Assembly: GCF_001894765.1 (NCBI RefSeq) | Contig: NZ_BCWV01000003.1 | Coordinates: forward strand, 744,001 to 808,000 | From: Rhodococcoides corynebacterioides NBRC 14404 | Lineage (GTDB): Bacteria > Actinomycetota > Actinomycetes > Mycobacteriales > Mycobacteriaceae | Reading direction: 5' to 3' | DNA length: 64,000 nucleotides | Part shown: piece after piece, positions 8,668 to 17,155 of the stretch | Numbering within the stretch: the first letter of the stretch is position 1 | How the letters are laid out: each line of letters begins with the position of its first letter | Translations under genes and position numbers: made by a program | Notes under the pieces: generated by a model | Seen by the model: the letters and a program-made list of their open reading frames with translations, nothing else | What the model was told of the DNA's origin: nothing | Databases searched by the model: none

Positions 8668-10112
8668 CCTCTCGCCCGGCCCAGTCCCTGACCGATCTGC
8701 TCGACCTCGTCGCCGCGGCCCCCGAGGGCCCGGAGGTGGTCGCGTTCTTCGACTTCGACGGCACCGTGATCGACGGATACTCGGCCACGGCGGTCTTCAA
8801 AGAGCGCCTGCGCCGCTTCGACGTCGACCTGTTCGAGCTGTGGGACATCAGCAGTGCCGTCGTCGAGATGCGGCTGCGCGGCACCACCGTGGACAACCTC
8901 ATGGACAAGGCCGTGCGCGCTCTCGCCGGCAAGACGCACGAGGAGCTGATGGAGCAGGCCTACCTGCTGTTCCGGTCGGAGATCGCGTCGCAGATCTTCC
9001 CGCAGGTGCGCACGTTGATCGCCGCGCACAAGGCGCGGGGGCACCGCATCGTGCTCTCCACGTCGGCCACGCCGTACCAGGCGACGCCGGTCGCCGAGGA
9101 CCTCGGATTCGACGCCCTCGTCTGCACCCATCCCGAGATCGGGGAGGACGGTGTGCTCACCGGCTCTCTCGACGGTCTGTCGCTCTGGGGTCCGCGCAAG
9201 GCCGCGGGTATCGAGGACTGGGCGGCGGGCGAGAAGGTCGACCTCGCCGGCTGTTTCGGTTACTCGAACGGCGCCGAGGACGTGCCGATGCTCGAGACGG
9301 TGGGCATTCCCGTCGCCCTCAATCCCGACGGTGACCTCGACCGCACCGCCCGTGACCGCGGCTGGGCCCGCGTCCGACTGCAGAAGCCGACGACGGGGGT
9401 CGACGTCACCTCGACCGTGCGCAGCGTCGCCGCCCTCGGTTCCGTGCTGGCGAGTGCCGGGCTGGGTGCCACGCTCGGCCTGCTGAGCGGGTCCCGCCGC
9501 GTGGGCGCCAACATCACCAACTCCGTGGCGCCCGAACTGGCGTTGGCCCTGACGGGCATCGAGGTGGAGGTGATCGACGAAGCCAACGCCTGGTCGCATC
9601 GGCCCGCGGTGTTCCTCTTCAACCACCAGTCGACGATGGACATGATCGTCGTCGCCCGGGTGCTGCGTCGCGACATCACCGCCGTCGCCAAGAAGGAACT
9701 GGCGCGCGACCCCCGGTTCGCTCCCCTCGGCGCGTTGTTCGACGTCGCCTACGTCGATCGGGCGAACGGAGCGCAGGCCCGGGACGCGATCAAGCCGGCC
9801 ATCGACAAGTTGAAGAGCGGCACCTCGGTCGCCATCGCGCCCGAGGGCACGCGGATGCCGACCTCCCGCCTGGGCCGATTCAAGAAGGGCGCCTTCCACC
9901 TCGCGATGGAGGCGGGCGTGCCGGTCGTTCCGCTGGTGCTCGAGGGCGCGGGCGACGTGATGTTCCGATCCGCCTTCACGGCGCACCCCGGGAAGGTGAC
10001 GGTGACCGTGGGCGCACCGGTTCCCACGGACGACTGGACCCCCGACACTCTCGACGATCACATCGCCGAGGTCCGCGAGTTCTACGAGCGGACGCTCGGC
10101 CATGTCCGATAG
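8664..10112 (+). CDS. plsC: HAD-IB phosphatase / lysophosphatidate acyltransferase fusion
   Basis: The 482-residue protein joins two enzymes. Residues about 25-270 form a HAD-IB (SerB-like) phosphatase with DFDGT at 30-34, an STSATPYQ motif and GYSNGAEDVPML. Residues about 285-482 form a PlsC-type acyltransferase with HX4D at H321-D326 (NHQSTMD) and PEGTRM. The same fusion is known for mycobacterial PlsC (Rv2483c type). The acyltransferase would make phosphatidate from the PlsB product; the role of the phosphatase half is uncertain. GTG at 8664 overlaps the plsB stop by 4 bp. The cyclase gene begins inside its last codons. Confidence 0.93.
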   Translation: MTSRPAQSLTDLLDLVAAAPEGPEVVAFFDFDGTVIDGYSATAVFKERLRRFDVDLFELWDISSAVVEMRLRGTTVDNLMDKAVRALAGKTHEELMEQAYLLFRSEIASQIFPQVRTLIAAHKARGHRIVLSTSATPYQATPVAEDLGFDALVCTHPEIGEDGVLTGSLDGLSLWGPRKAAGIEDWAAGEKVDLAGCFGYSNGAEDVPMLETVGIPVALNPDGDLDRTARDRGWARVRLQKPTTGVDVTSTVRSVAALGSVLASAGLGATLGLLSGSRRVGANITNSVAPELALALTGIEVEVIDEANAWSHRPAVFLFNHQSTMDMIVVARVLRRDITAVAKKELARDPRFAPLGALFDVAYVDRANGAQARDAIKPAIDKLKSGTSVAIAPEGTRMPTSRLGRFKKGAFHLAMEAGVPVVPLVLEGAGDVMFRSAFTAHPGKVTVTVGAPVPTDDWTPDTLDDHIAEVREFYERTLGHVR

Positions 10113-11160
10113 CACCGACACCGCCGACGCCACCCGCCGCCGGGTCGAGGATGCCCTCCTCGGGTCCTCGGCGTCGTACACCCGCGACGAGGTGGCCCGG
10201 CGCGCCGGCGTCGACCTCGACCGCGCCCGACGCCTGTGGGTCGCGATGGGCTTCCCCGTGAATCCGGACCCGGACGCGGTGATGTACACCGACGCCGACG
10301 TCGAGGCGCTCCGTGCGCTGACGACGTTGGTGGACCGGAACGTCGTCGAGGAGTCGATGGAGCTGGCCGTCGCGCGCACGCTCGGTCAGTCGATGTCCCG
10401 GCTCGCGGAATGGCAGGTGGGCGTGGTCAACGCGTACATCGCGGCACGCATTCGCGAGGACGAGGCCGCGGGCGGCGAGAGCGATCCGGACGGGATCCGA
10501 CACGATGCGCGGGAATTGGCCGCGGAGACCGTTCCGACGCTCGAGATGCTGCAGAACTACGTGTGGCGCCGCCACGTCGCGGCGGTCGCCGGGCGATCGT
10601 TGGACATCGACGGCTCGCCGGACAACCGTCGGACGCTGGCCGTGGGGTTCGCCGACATGGTCGGCTACACCTCGCTCACGCGCCGCCTCGACGTCGACGA
10701 GCTGACGTCGTTGCTCGAGGAGTTCGAGTCGGTGGCCGGCGAGGTCATCGCGCGCGGGCACGGGTCGGTGGTCAAGAACGTCGGTGACGAGGTGATGTTC
10801 CAGTGCGCCGACCCCGTCGACGCGGCGCGGATCGCGTTGCGGCTCCACGAGGCGTTCGCCGACCGTGACGACGTGCCGGCGCTGCGGGTGGGCATCGCGC
10901 TGGGACCCGCGCTGGCCCGGTTCGGCGACCTGTACGGCTCGGTGGTCAACATCGCCGCCCGCCTGACGAGCAACGCCCATCCCGGCACCGTGCTGGTCGA
11001 CGAGCACACGGCCGAGGCGCTCACGGACGTCGACGAGTTCTACCTCAAATCGCTGCGTCCGCTGCGGGTGCGCGGCTTCCACAAACTGCGCACCTTCGCC
11101 CTGCGACGCAACCGCGATCACGGCGGTGACCGGGAAGGATCGAGCGACTCCGGGCGTTGA
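10102..11160 (+). CDS. Class III adenylate/guanylate cyclase
   Basis: The protein makes a cyclic nucleotide, probably cAMP. It has 352 residues: an N-terminal helical domain (about 1-165, with AEWQVGVVNAYIAARI) and a C-terminal cyclase homology domain. Metal-binding D185 (FADMVGYT) and D229 (VGDEVMF) and the transition-state pair N283/R287 (VVNIAARL) are all present, so it should be active. The layout resembles the pH-sensing Rv1264 and Rv2212 cyclases, in which the N-terminal part regulates the catalytic part. No membrane helix is seen. The ATG lies 11 bp inside plsC, which suggests coupled expression with phospholipid synthesis. Confidence 0.92.
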   Translation: MSDSTDTADATRRRVEDALLGSSASYTRDEVARRAGVDLDRARRLWVAMGFPVNPDPDAVMYTDADVEALRALTTLVDRNVVEESMELAVARTLGQSMSRLAEWQVGVVNAYIAARIREDEAAGGESDPDGIRHDARELAAETVPTLEMLQNYVWRRHVAAVAGRSLDIDGSPDNRRTLAVGFADMVGYTSLTRRLDVDELTSLLEEFESVAGEVIARGHGSVVKNVGDEVMFQCADPVDAARIALRLHEAFADRDDVPALRVGIALGPALARFGDLYGSVVNIAARLTSNAHPGTVLVDEHTAEALTDVDEFYLKSLRPLRVRGFHKLRTFALRRNRDHGGDREGSSDSGR

Positions 11161-12272
11161 CCGGGGCAATGACTCCCTCCCCGGCGACCGGCCTGGTCCA
11201 GGCTACCCGCCTCTGGACGCCGAAGCACGTCGTCGTCACGGCGTCCGCCGCCGACCTGCCGCACACCGCCGAGATCCTGCGACGCTGCGCGGCCGCGGGC
11301 GTCGACGACGTGACGATGCTGCCGGGCGACCGGATCACCGGGCTGCGTGCCGGGTCCGACCGCGAGGTGTACGCGCGGGCGAAGTCGACCCTGGCCGTCG
11401 TCGTCGCCCCGCCGAGTGCCCGTAAGCCCCAACCGATTCCGCCGAGTGCGGACTGGCGCATCGACCTGGCCAAGGGCTGCCCCGCGCACTGTCAGTACTG
11501 CTACCTCGCGGGCTCGTTGTCGGGACCGCCGATCACCCGCGTCTACGCCAACCTCGACGAGGTGCTGGCGCCGATCGCGTCGCACGTCGGCCGGGGGTCG
11601 GTCACGTCCGGCACCGCCGAGCGCGCGCACGAGGGCACCACCTTCGAGATGTCCTGCTACACCGACCCGTTGGGCATCGAGCGGGTCACGGGGTCGCTGG
11701 CCGCCGCGATCGCGCGGGTCGGCGCCGGCGAGTTCGGCGACGACGCGTCGATCCGCTTCACCACCAAGTTCGACGACGTCACCGAGCTCGCCGCGCTGGA
11801 CCACGGCGGGCGTACGCGGGTGCGGTTCTCGGTCAACGCGGCCGACGTCGCCCACCGGTTCGAGGGCGGCACCGCCCGGATGCCGGCTCGACTCGCGGCG
11901 CTGCGCACCCTGGCCCGCGCGGGGTACCCGGTGGGCGTGACCATCGCCCCGATCATGCCGATTCCCGGCTGGCGCGAGCAGTACGGACGGTTGCTCGCCG
12001 ACCTGGCCGACGCCGTCGCGGACGTCCCCGATCTCGATCTGACCGCCGAGATCATCACGCACCGCTTCACGCCCGCGAGCAAGGACGTGCTGCTCGGCTG
12101 GTACCCGGCGACCAAGCTCGAGATGGACGAGGACGCGCGCAGCGCCAAGCGGTCCAAGTTCGGCGGGGTCAAGTACGTCTACCCGAAGGACGTGATGGCC
12201 GAGATGCGCTCGTGGTTCACCGCCGAACTCGAGCGGGTGGTGCCGTCGGCGCAGCTGCTCTACTGGACCTAG
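11157..12272 (+). CDS. Radical SAM protein of the spore-photoproduct-lyase-like family
   Basis: The 371-residue protein carries the radical SAM cluster motif CX3CX2C (CPAHCQYC, C108/C112/C115 counted from 11157). The downstream parts resemble SPL-like proteins of non-sporulating actinobacteria (SCYTDPLGIE, TKFDDV, IAPIMPIPGWREQY). True spore photoproduct lyase repairs thymine dimers in spores. This organism group forms no endospores, so the substrate is open; a DNA repair role is suggested only by family and by nei next door. The TTG at 11157 overlaps the cyclase stop; the ATG at 11169 is the alternative start. Confidence 0.87.
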   Translation: MTGAMTPSPATGLVQATRLWTPKHVVVTASAADLPHTAEILRRCAAAGVDDVTMLPGDRITGLRAGSDREVYARAKSTLAVVVAPPSARKPQPIPPSADWRIDLAKGCPAHCQYCYLAGSLSGPPITRVYANLDEVLAPIASHVGRGSVTSGTAERAHEGTTFEMSCYTDPLGIERVTGSLAAAIARVGAGEFGDDASIRFTTKFDDVTELAALDHGGRTRVRFSVNAADVAHRFEGGTARMPARLAALRTLARAGYPVGVTIAPIMPIPGWREQYGRLLADLADAVADVPDLDLTAEIITHRFTPASKDVLLGWYPATKLEMDEDARSAKRSKFGGVKYVYPKDVMAEMRSWFTAELERVVPSAQLLYWT

Positions 12273-12274
12273 CC

Positions 12275-13078
12275 GTGCCGGAAGGGGACACCGTCTTCGC
12301 GCTCGCGCGTCGGCTCCGGCCCGCCCTCGACGGGCAGCGACTCGCCGTCGGGCGCCTGAACGTCCCCGCCCACGCGACCGCCGACCTGTCGGGTCGGACG
12401 GTGCTCGGGCATCGCACCGTCGGCAAGCACCTGCTCACCGACCTCGACGACGGCCTCACCCTGCACACCCACCTGAAGATGACCGGCTCGTGGACCGTGA
12501 CCCGGCCCGACCGACGCCTCCCGCGCCGGCTCGCCCCCGACGTGCGGGTGGAGCTCGGCGTCGCCGACGGGCCGACCGCGTACGGCATCACACTGCCCGT
12601 CGTGCAGCTCATGACCACGCCCGACGCCGCCCGCGAGCTCGCGTATCTCGGCCCGGATCCACTGCACGACGACTTCGACGCCGAGCTCGCCGCGGCGAAC
12701 GTCCGCGCGGATCCGCGGCCGGTGATCGCGGTGCTGCTCGATCAGCGCGTCATGGCCGGGCCGGGCAACCTGTGGGCCAACGAACTGTGTTTCCTCCGCG
12801 GCCTCGGCCCCTGGGTTCCCGCGTCGGAGGTCGACGCCGATCGACTGGTCGCCCTCACCCGGAAGACCATGCGGCACTCCGCGACCGTGCCCGGCGCGAT
12901 GCAGGTGACCACCGGCGACACCCGCCCCGGCCGGCAGCACTGGGTGGCCGGACGGGCCGGCAGACCCTGCCTGCGCTGCGGCACCACCATCCGCGTGATG
13001 GCCGAGGTGCCCGGCGACCCCGAACGTCGTCGGACCTGGTGGTGCCCGCACTGCCAACCGGGCCCGGACCGGCCCTGA
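12275..13078 (+). CDS. nei: DNA glycosylase/AP lyase of the Fpg/Nei family (endonuclease VIII-like)
   Basis: The enzyme excises oxidised bases and cuts the AP site. The 267-residue protein begins with the catalytic P2-E3 pair (PEGDTVF) after removal of the initiator Met, which fixes the GTG at 12275 as the start. A conserved lysine follows in HTHLKMTGSW, and MAGPGNLWANELCF corresponds to the helix-two-turn-helix region. A C-terminal zinc finger has CLRC and CPHC pairs. It most resembles the mycobacterial Nei/Nei2 group. The gene lies 2 nt after the radical SAM gene, in the same transcription direction. Confidence 0.92.
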   Translation: MPEGDTVFALARRLRPALDGQRLAVGRLNVPAHATADLSGRTVLGHRTVGKHLLTDLDDGLTLHTHLKMTGSWTVTRPDRRLPRRLAPDVRVELGVADGPTAYGITLPVVQLMTTPDAARELAYLGPDPLHDDFDAELAAANVRADPRPVIAVLLDQRVMAGPGNLWANELCFLRGLGPWVPASEVDADRLVALTRKTMRHSATVPGAMQVTTGDTRPGRQHWVAGRAGRPCLRCGTTIRVMAEVPGDPERRRTWWCPHCQPGPDRP

Positions 13079-13129
13079 CGTGCGGTGATAGGTTGACTGC
13101 CGTATCGGCCGTCGACCAGGAAGACAGTG

Positions 13130-14578
13130 ATGCAGTATCAGTCCACGCGGGGCCACGACGTGCCCCAGCACTTCTCGGACATCCTGCTCGGCGGCCTGGC
13201 CCCCGACGGCGGGCTCTACCTGCCCGCCGAGTACCCGCAGCTGACGACGGACGAGCTCGAGTCGTGGCGGTCGCTCTCCTACGCCGATCTCGCCTACGAG
13301 GTGCTGCGGAAGTTCGTCGACGACATTCCCGAGGACGCGCTGCGCGACATCACCCGGCGGACCTACACCGCCGAGATCTACTGCAACGGCCGCCCCGGTG
13401 ACGACACCTCCCTCATCACCCCGCTGCGCACCCTCGGCGAGGAGCAGGGCGCGCCGCTGCACCTGCTGGGTCTGTCCAACGGACCGACGCTCGCCTTCAA
13501 GGACATGGCGATGCAGCTGATCGGCAACCTCTTCGAGTACACGCTGGCGCGCGACGACGCCGACCTGAACATCCTGGGTGCGACGTCGGGGGACACCGGC
13601 AGCGCCGCCGAACACGCGATGCGTGGCAAGCGCGGTATCCGCGTGGTCATGCTGAGCCCGCACGGTCGGATGAGCAGCTTCCAGCGGGCGCAGATGTTCA
13701 GCCTGCAGGACGAGAACATCGTCAACCTCGCGGTCGAGGGCAACTTCGACGACTGCCAGGACATCGTCAAGGCGGTCTCGCGCGACGCGGAGTTCAAGGC
13801 GCACCACGCCATCGGCACGGTGAACTCGATCAACTGGGCGCGCGTCGTCGCGCAGGTCGTCTACTACGTGCACGGCTGGTTGCTCGCCACCGACGGACCG
13901 GGGCAGCGGGTGTCGTTCTCCGTCCCGTCGGGCAACTTCGGCAACGTCTGCGCGGGACACATCGCGCGGTGCATGGGCCTGCCGATCGACCGCCTCGTCG
14001 TCGCCACCAACGAGAACGACGTGCTCGACGAGTTCTTCCGCACCGGCGTCTACCGTCCGCGGTCGGCCGCCGAGACCCACCACACGTCGAGCCCGAGCAT
14101 GGACATCTCGAAGGCCTCGAACTTCGAGCGCTTCCTCTACGACCTGGTCGATCGAGACGCCGCCCGGCTGGGCGAGCTGTTCTCCCGCCTCGACACCGAG
14201 GGCGGCTTCGACTTCACCGGCACCCCCGAGTTCGACCGCATCGCAGGCGATTTCGGGTTCGCCTCGGGCAAGAGCACGCACGGCAACCGCGTCGAGACCA
14301 TCCGCGACGTGCACGAGCGCTACGGGGTGGCGATCGATCCGCACACCGCCGACGGCGTCACCGTCGCGCGGCGCCACCTCACCGCGGGCGTGCCGATGAT
14401 CGTGCTCGAGACGGCGCTGCCGGCGAAGTTCGCCGACATCGTCCGCGAGGCGCTCGGCCGCGAGCCGGAGCGGCCGGCGGCGTTCGAGGGCATCGAGGAT
14501 CTACCGCAGAAGTTCGACGTGGTCCCGGCGGACGCGGACCGCGTGAAGGCGGTCATCGCGGAGCACACCGGACGCTAG
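13130..14578 (+). CDS. thrC: Threonine synthase
   Basis: This PLP enzyme converts O-phosphohomoserine to threonine. The 482 residues fit the longer E. coli/yeast type: N-terminal STRGHDVPQHFSDILLGGL, PLP lysine K124 in GPTLAFKDMAMQ, GATSGDTGSAAEHAM and the SGNFGNVCAG phosphate-binding segment. GTG at 13127 and ATG at 13130 are adjacent in frame; AGGAAG at 13118-13123 suits the ATG better. No hom or thrB gene is beside it. It is the last ordinary core gene before the lower-GC islet. Confidence 0.95.
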   Translation: MQYQSTRGHDVPQHFSDILLGGLAPDGGLYLPAEYPQLTTDELESWRSLSYADLAYEVLRKFVDDIPEDALRDITRRTYTAEIYCNGRPGDDTSLITPLRTLGEEQGAPLHLLGLSNGPTLAFKDMAMQLIGNLFEYTLARDDADLNILGATSGDTGSAAEHAMRGKRGIRVVMLSPHGRMSSFQRAQMFSLQDENIVNLAVEGNFDDCQDIVKAVSRDAEFKAHHAIGTVNSINWARVVAQVVYYVHGWLLATDGPGQRVSFSVPSGNFGNVCAGHIARCMGLPIDRLVVATNENDVLDEFFRTGVYRPRSAAETHHTSSPSMDISKASNFERFLYDLVDRDAARLGELFSRLDTEGGFDFTGTPEFDRIAGDFGFASGKSTHGNRVETIRDVHERYGVAIDPHTADGVTVARRHLTAGVPMIVLETALPAKFADIVREALGREPERPAAFEGIEDLPQKFDVVPADADRVKAVIAEHTGR

Positions 14579-15005
14579 TTGTTCTTCGCGGCTGTAGCGC
14601 TTCTGACTACGAGGTTCGATTTTGGCAGTGAAGATTGCCCGCGGACCGTTGGAAAGCCTGAGGAGCGCCGCCGCACTGTTGCCACGGTGTCCACAAATAC
14701 AGGGCTCCGCTAAATTAGATTCCGAAAGGCTCCGGAATCTCCGCCCGTGCTCCTGTACACCGAACAGTGACCCCAACGAGGGCATGGTCTCAAACTAGTG
14801 GCCAAAATCATTGCCACACCTACGATATCTAGCAGGTCTGCGCCCGCACATCCGCCTTAACGGAGAAATGCAGCGGCGGCTCGCACGCCAGCGCCAGGGT
14901 CGAGTCCAAACAGGTGCAGTGGATAAGCGGGCCCGTAGATGATGTGGGTCTATTCTCGATGACGCCCCGATCAAGACGGCGGTGGCGTCGTTGCTCGACC
15001 AACCA

Positions 15006-15041
15006 TTGACTTGCCCGTATGCCGCCGCTTAACTAACCTGA
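15006..15041 (+). promoter_or_regulatory. Strong candidate promoter of the orphan islet gene
   Basis: TTGACT (15006-15011) and TTAACT (15029-15034) are separated by exactly 17 nt, close to the housekeeping sigma consensus. This places transcription start near 15041, about 64 nt before the TTG start codon. It argues that the orphan gene is expressed. Confidence 0.6.
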
Positions 15042-15104
15042 ATTCCTTAGCGCTCTGCACTACGGACGTCTTTTTCTTCGCTTAAGACGCATCTGGAGGC
15101 CTCG

Positions 15105-16070
15105 TTGTTTCACAGTCACACTCAACCGTGGGGGACCGGAAACGCACAAGCCTGGATCCGCGAAAAGTACGGACCGGGCTATGAACCGGTGCCTTACAAG
15201 ACAACCTTCGCGAGCTTCGACTACGGAGAATTCGCGATCATGCACCGCATAGTCGCGCGTCGGGTGGATCTCTACACCGGCAGGTACACGTTGAAGTCCA
15301 TGCCGCTGCATGATGCTGCATTGCCGGAAGACCTGATCTTCCCTATCCCCCTGCGTGACGAAGCAAACAACTTGGACGCTTTCAGCTATCACTGGCAGCA
15401 GCTGACATACGCTTTCAAACTTCCAAGTCCTGCGGACTTCCCAGCGCTGACGTTGTCCGATCATGAGCGGGCGCTTCTGAAGCAGTACGTGGCCTACTGC
15501 CGTCGACTCGCGAAGTACTCTGTTTTCAACGAAAAGCTCGGCTCGCTCTCTATTACTACTCAGCATGATGAGACCTACATATCCGCCACGCTACCGAGCG
15601 AGGAGGCATTCACTGCGGCGTCCGCTACTTTCAGGCTCATCAACAACGACGGAGATGAGGCTTCGTTCGACAAGGCCTTCAAACTCCTCAACAAGACTCT
15701 GCAAAGCGAGACTAGCTCGCGCATCGCGCGCGGAAATGTCGTACTTTCTGCATGGATGCAGGCACGCAAGGAAATCAGCAAACAGATGTTGGAAACATAC
15801 ATATCGCGTAAATTGGTAGCTCACAAAGAAATCGACAAGCGACCACCTCTCACATTTTCAAACATTAATCCTAGCAGGCTGATTCGTGATTTCAATTACG
15901 GCGACACACTTCACTGGGGGAAAAGGCGAGAAGCGCTTGCCGAACTGACGGCGGACGGCCAGATGGAGCAATTCTACAAGTACTGCGTCCTCAGTTCGAT
16001 GCTGAGCCTGGGTCATTTGTACTTTGGTTTCGCGGTCACAGTTGAGGCTGCACTGGGCGCTCGCAGGTAG
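15105..16070 (+). CDS. Orphan protein of unknown function in accessory islet
   Basis: I do not recognise this 321-residue protein. It starts at TTG 15105, with GGAGG at 15095-15099 and a good promoter upstream. The N-terminal third is aromatic-rich (WIREKYGPGYEPVPYK, FDYGEFAIMH). The middle looks alpha-helical, with charged and hydrophobic residues alternating (LLKQYVAYCRRLAKYSVF, ASFDKAFKLLNKTL). The C-terminus ends in a hydrophobic helix (YCVLSSMLSLGHLYFGFAV) that could be buried or touch a membrane. No Walker, HNH, integrase or nuclease motif is visible. Base and codon use differ from the neighbours, which suggests horizontal transfer. A defence or mobile-element accessory role is possible but only a guess from location. 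Confidence 0.7.
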   Translation: MFHSHTQPWGTGNAQAWIREKYGPGYEPVPYKTTFASFDYGEFAIMHRIVARRVDLYTGRYTLKSMPLHDAALPEDLIFPIPLRDEANNLDAFSYHWQQLTYAFKLPSPADFPALTLSDHERALLKQYVAYCRRLAKYSVFNEKLGSLSITTQHDETYISATLPSEEAFTAASATFRLINNDGDEASFDKAFKLLNKTLQSETSSRIARGNVVLSAWMQARKEISKQMLETYISRKLVAHKEIDKRPPLTFSNINPSRLIRDFNYGDTLHWGKRREALAELTADGQMEQFYKYCVLSSMLSLGHLYFGFAVTVEAALGARR

Positions 16071-16109
16071 CAGGCAGGCCCCGGCACGAGAGGATGGTCG
16101 TAGGCCGGA

Positions 16110-16355
16110 GTGGACACACACGACTACTGCAACGCATGCAGGAAGAACCGCAGCATGCCTTCGACAGCGGAGCTGGCGTTAGCCCAGTCAGTCAAGATGG
16201 CGACATATTCGCGGCATGCCTATGCAATAGTCGTCGATGCGAGAAGCCAAGATACGAGCATCTCAGCCCTCCGCATGAGCGCCAACTGGCCCGTACAGAC
16301 ACGTTCAGTAGGCCGCGCGATCGCATGGATGGCGGCCAATAGGTTGAACGACTAA
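16110..16355 (+). CDS. Doubtful small ORF in the islet
   Basis: This 81-codon frame starts at GTG 16110 and has a CNAC cysteine pair near its N-terminus and a helical remainder (AELALAQSVKMATYSRHAYAIV). There is no good ribosome binding site and I recognise no family. Codon third positions are moderately GC-rich, so it may be real or the remains of a longer gene. Confidence 0.25.
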   Translation: MDTHDYCNACRKNRSMPSTAELALAQSVKMATYSRHAYAIVVDARSQDTSISALRMSANWPVQTRSVGRAIAWMAANRLND

Positions 16356-16379
16356 ACGTCATTTTGAGTTTTTTGACGT
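16356..16379. repeat. Short inverted repeat in the islet
   Basis: ACGTCA (16356-16361) and TGACGT (16374-16379) flank a 12-nt T-rich spacer. It lies just after the doubtful ORF and about 95 nt before the small membrane gene. It could be an operator or a weak terminator hairpin. Confidence 0.3.
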
Positions 16380-16474
16380 ACATTTGTGAGCGAGAGCAGG
16401 AGAACAACCTGAATAGTTGCTCTTTGTAAGTCTGCACCGCAAGCAGCCTGGTGATGTCGAGGTACGATACCCGC

Positions 16475-16696
16475 ATGCTTGGTCAGGCGTTCATGTGGTT
16501 CGTGGCTCCAATCCTTGGGTTCCTCTATATCTGGAACGTCATCGGTTTGGTGATCACGCGCCGAGACCGCTCGTGGCCGGTCAAACTTGCCAAGCATAGC
16601 TGGCAGGGCCTGTTGCTACTGTTCGTAACGCTGGGTGTATCCGCGGCTTCGATCGTGCGAGGCGTTCAGCTGCTGATTGCATTCTCTTCCATGTAA
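16475..16696 (+). CDS. Small two-helix membrane protein
   Basis: The 73-residue product has two clear transmembrane segments (about residues 5-27, MWFVAPILGFLYIWNVIGLVI, and about 46-68, LLLLFVTLGVSAASIV). They are joined by a basic cytoplasmic loop, RRDRSWPVKLAKHSW. I chose ATG 16475, with GAGG at 16459-16462 about 12 nt upstream; a GTG at 16451 and an ATG at 16454 in the same frame are alternatives. It is not recognisable as a named family. It lies in the lower-GC islet, downstream of the orphan gene and on the same strand. Confidence 0.55.
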   Translation: MLGQAFMWFVAPILGFLYIWNVIGLVITRRDRSWPVKLAKHSWQGLLLLFVTLGVSAASIVRGVQLLIAFSSM

Positions 16697-16836
16697 AATC
16701 GTTATGAATTTGTCAATTTCTTCGTCGACCGTCGTTCTAAATGCGGCCACCCTCGAAGCCTGCGATCCGCGCTAGTTCCGGGTTTGCGGCGAAGCCGTTA
16801 GTCACTCCTAATGTGCCTCCGACCGAAGCGTGCGCT

Positions 16837-17155
16837 TTACTGATGCGTGAACGCTGTTCGTGCCCCAAGCTTGTCGCCCACCAGCGCTAGTACCTCCTTG
16901 GCCTCGAACTTCGTATGACCGCGTCCTTTCGTGTCGGGTTGTTCCCATAATGGCGCGCCTAAGCCCCGTCACGTTCGTTTGTTCCTCCTTGCAAACCCGG
17001 TACCGGTTGGCCGATTTGTCCGCGAAGTTGGTGATGCCAAGAAGGCTTCCCAGCTGTCGGTGCAGCTGTGGGTATCCCACACCGACACCAATACGCCCGC
17101 CTGTCTGTTGTCGTCGCAACGCAGTCCAAACGTCCCCGGCCAATACAGCTAGCCG
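16837..17155 (-). pseudogene. Possible frameshifted gene remnant
   Basis: On the minus strand one frame reads WTALRRQQTGGRIGVG...GYPQLHRQLGSLLGI...YRVCKEEQTNV from about 17155. It then loses protein-like character, while a second frame continues with QPDTKGRGHTKFEAKEVLAL and ends at a stop at 16837-16839. Joined, they would give a protein of about 100 residues with helix-turn-helix-like wording. This suggests a small gene broken by one frameshift. No family was recognised, so this remains tentative. Confidence 0.25.

Noticed and set aside
14590..14640. A GGTTCGA stretch resembling a tRNA T-loop after thrC
   Set aside because: The flanking bases do not pair as a T stem, and no acceptor or anticodon stem can be drawn; so no tRNA or tRNA-based attachment site is claimed.
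15060..15566. A 168-codon minus-strand frame in the islet
   Set aside because: It is antisense to the better supported orphan gene, which has a promoter and ribosome binding site.
16931..17152. A 73-codon plus-strand frame near the islet end
   Set aside because: No start signal, no recognisable protein features, and it overlaps the more protein-like minus-strand remnant.
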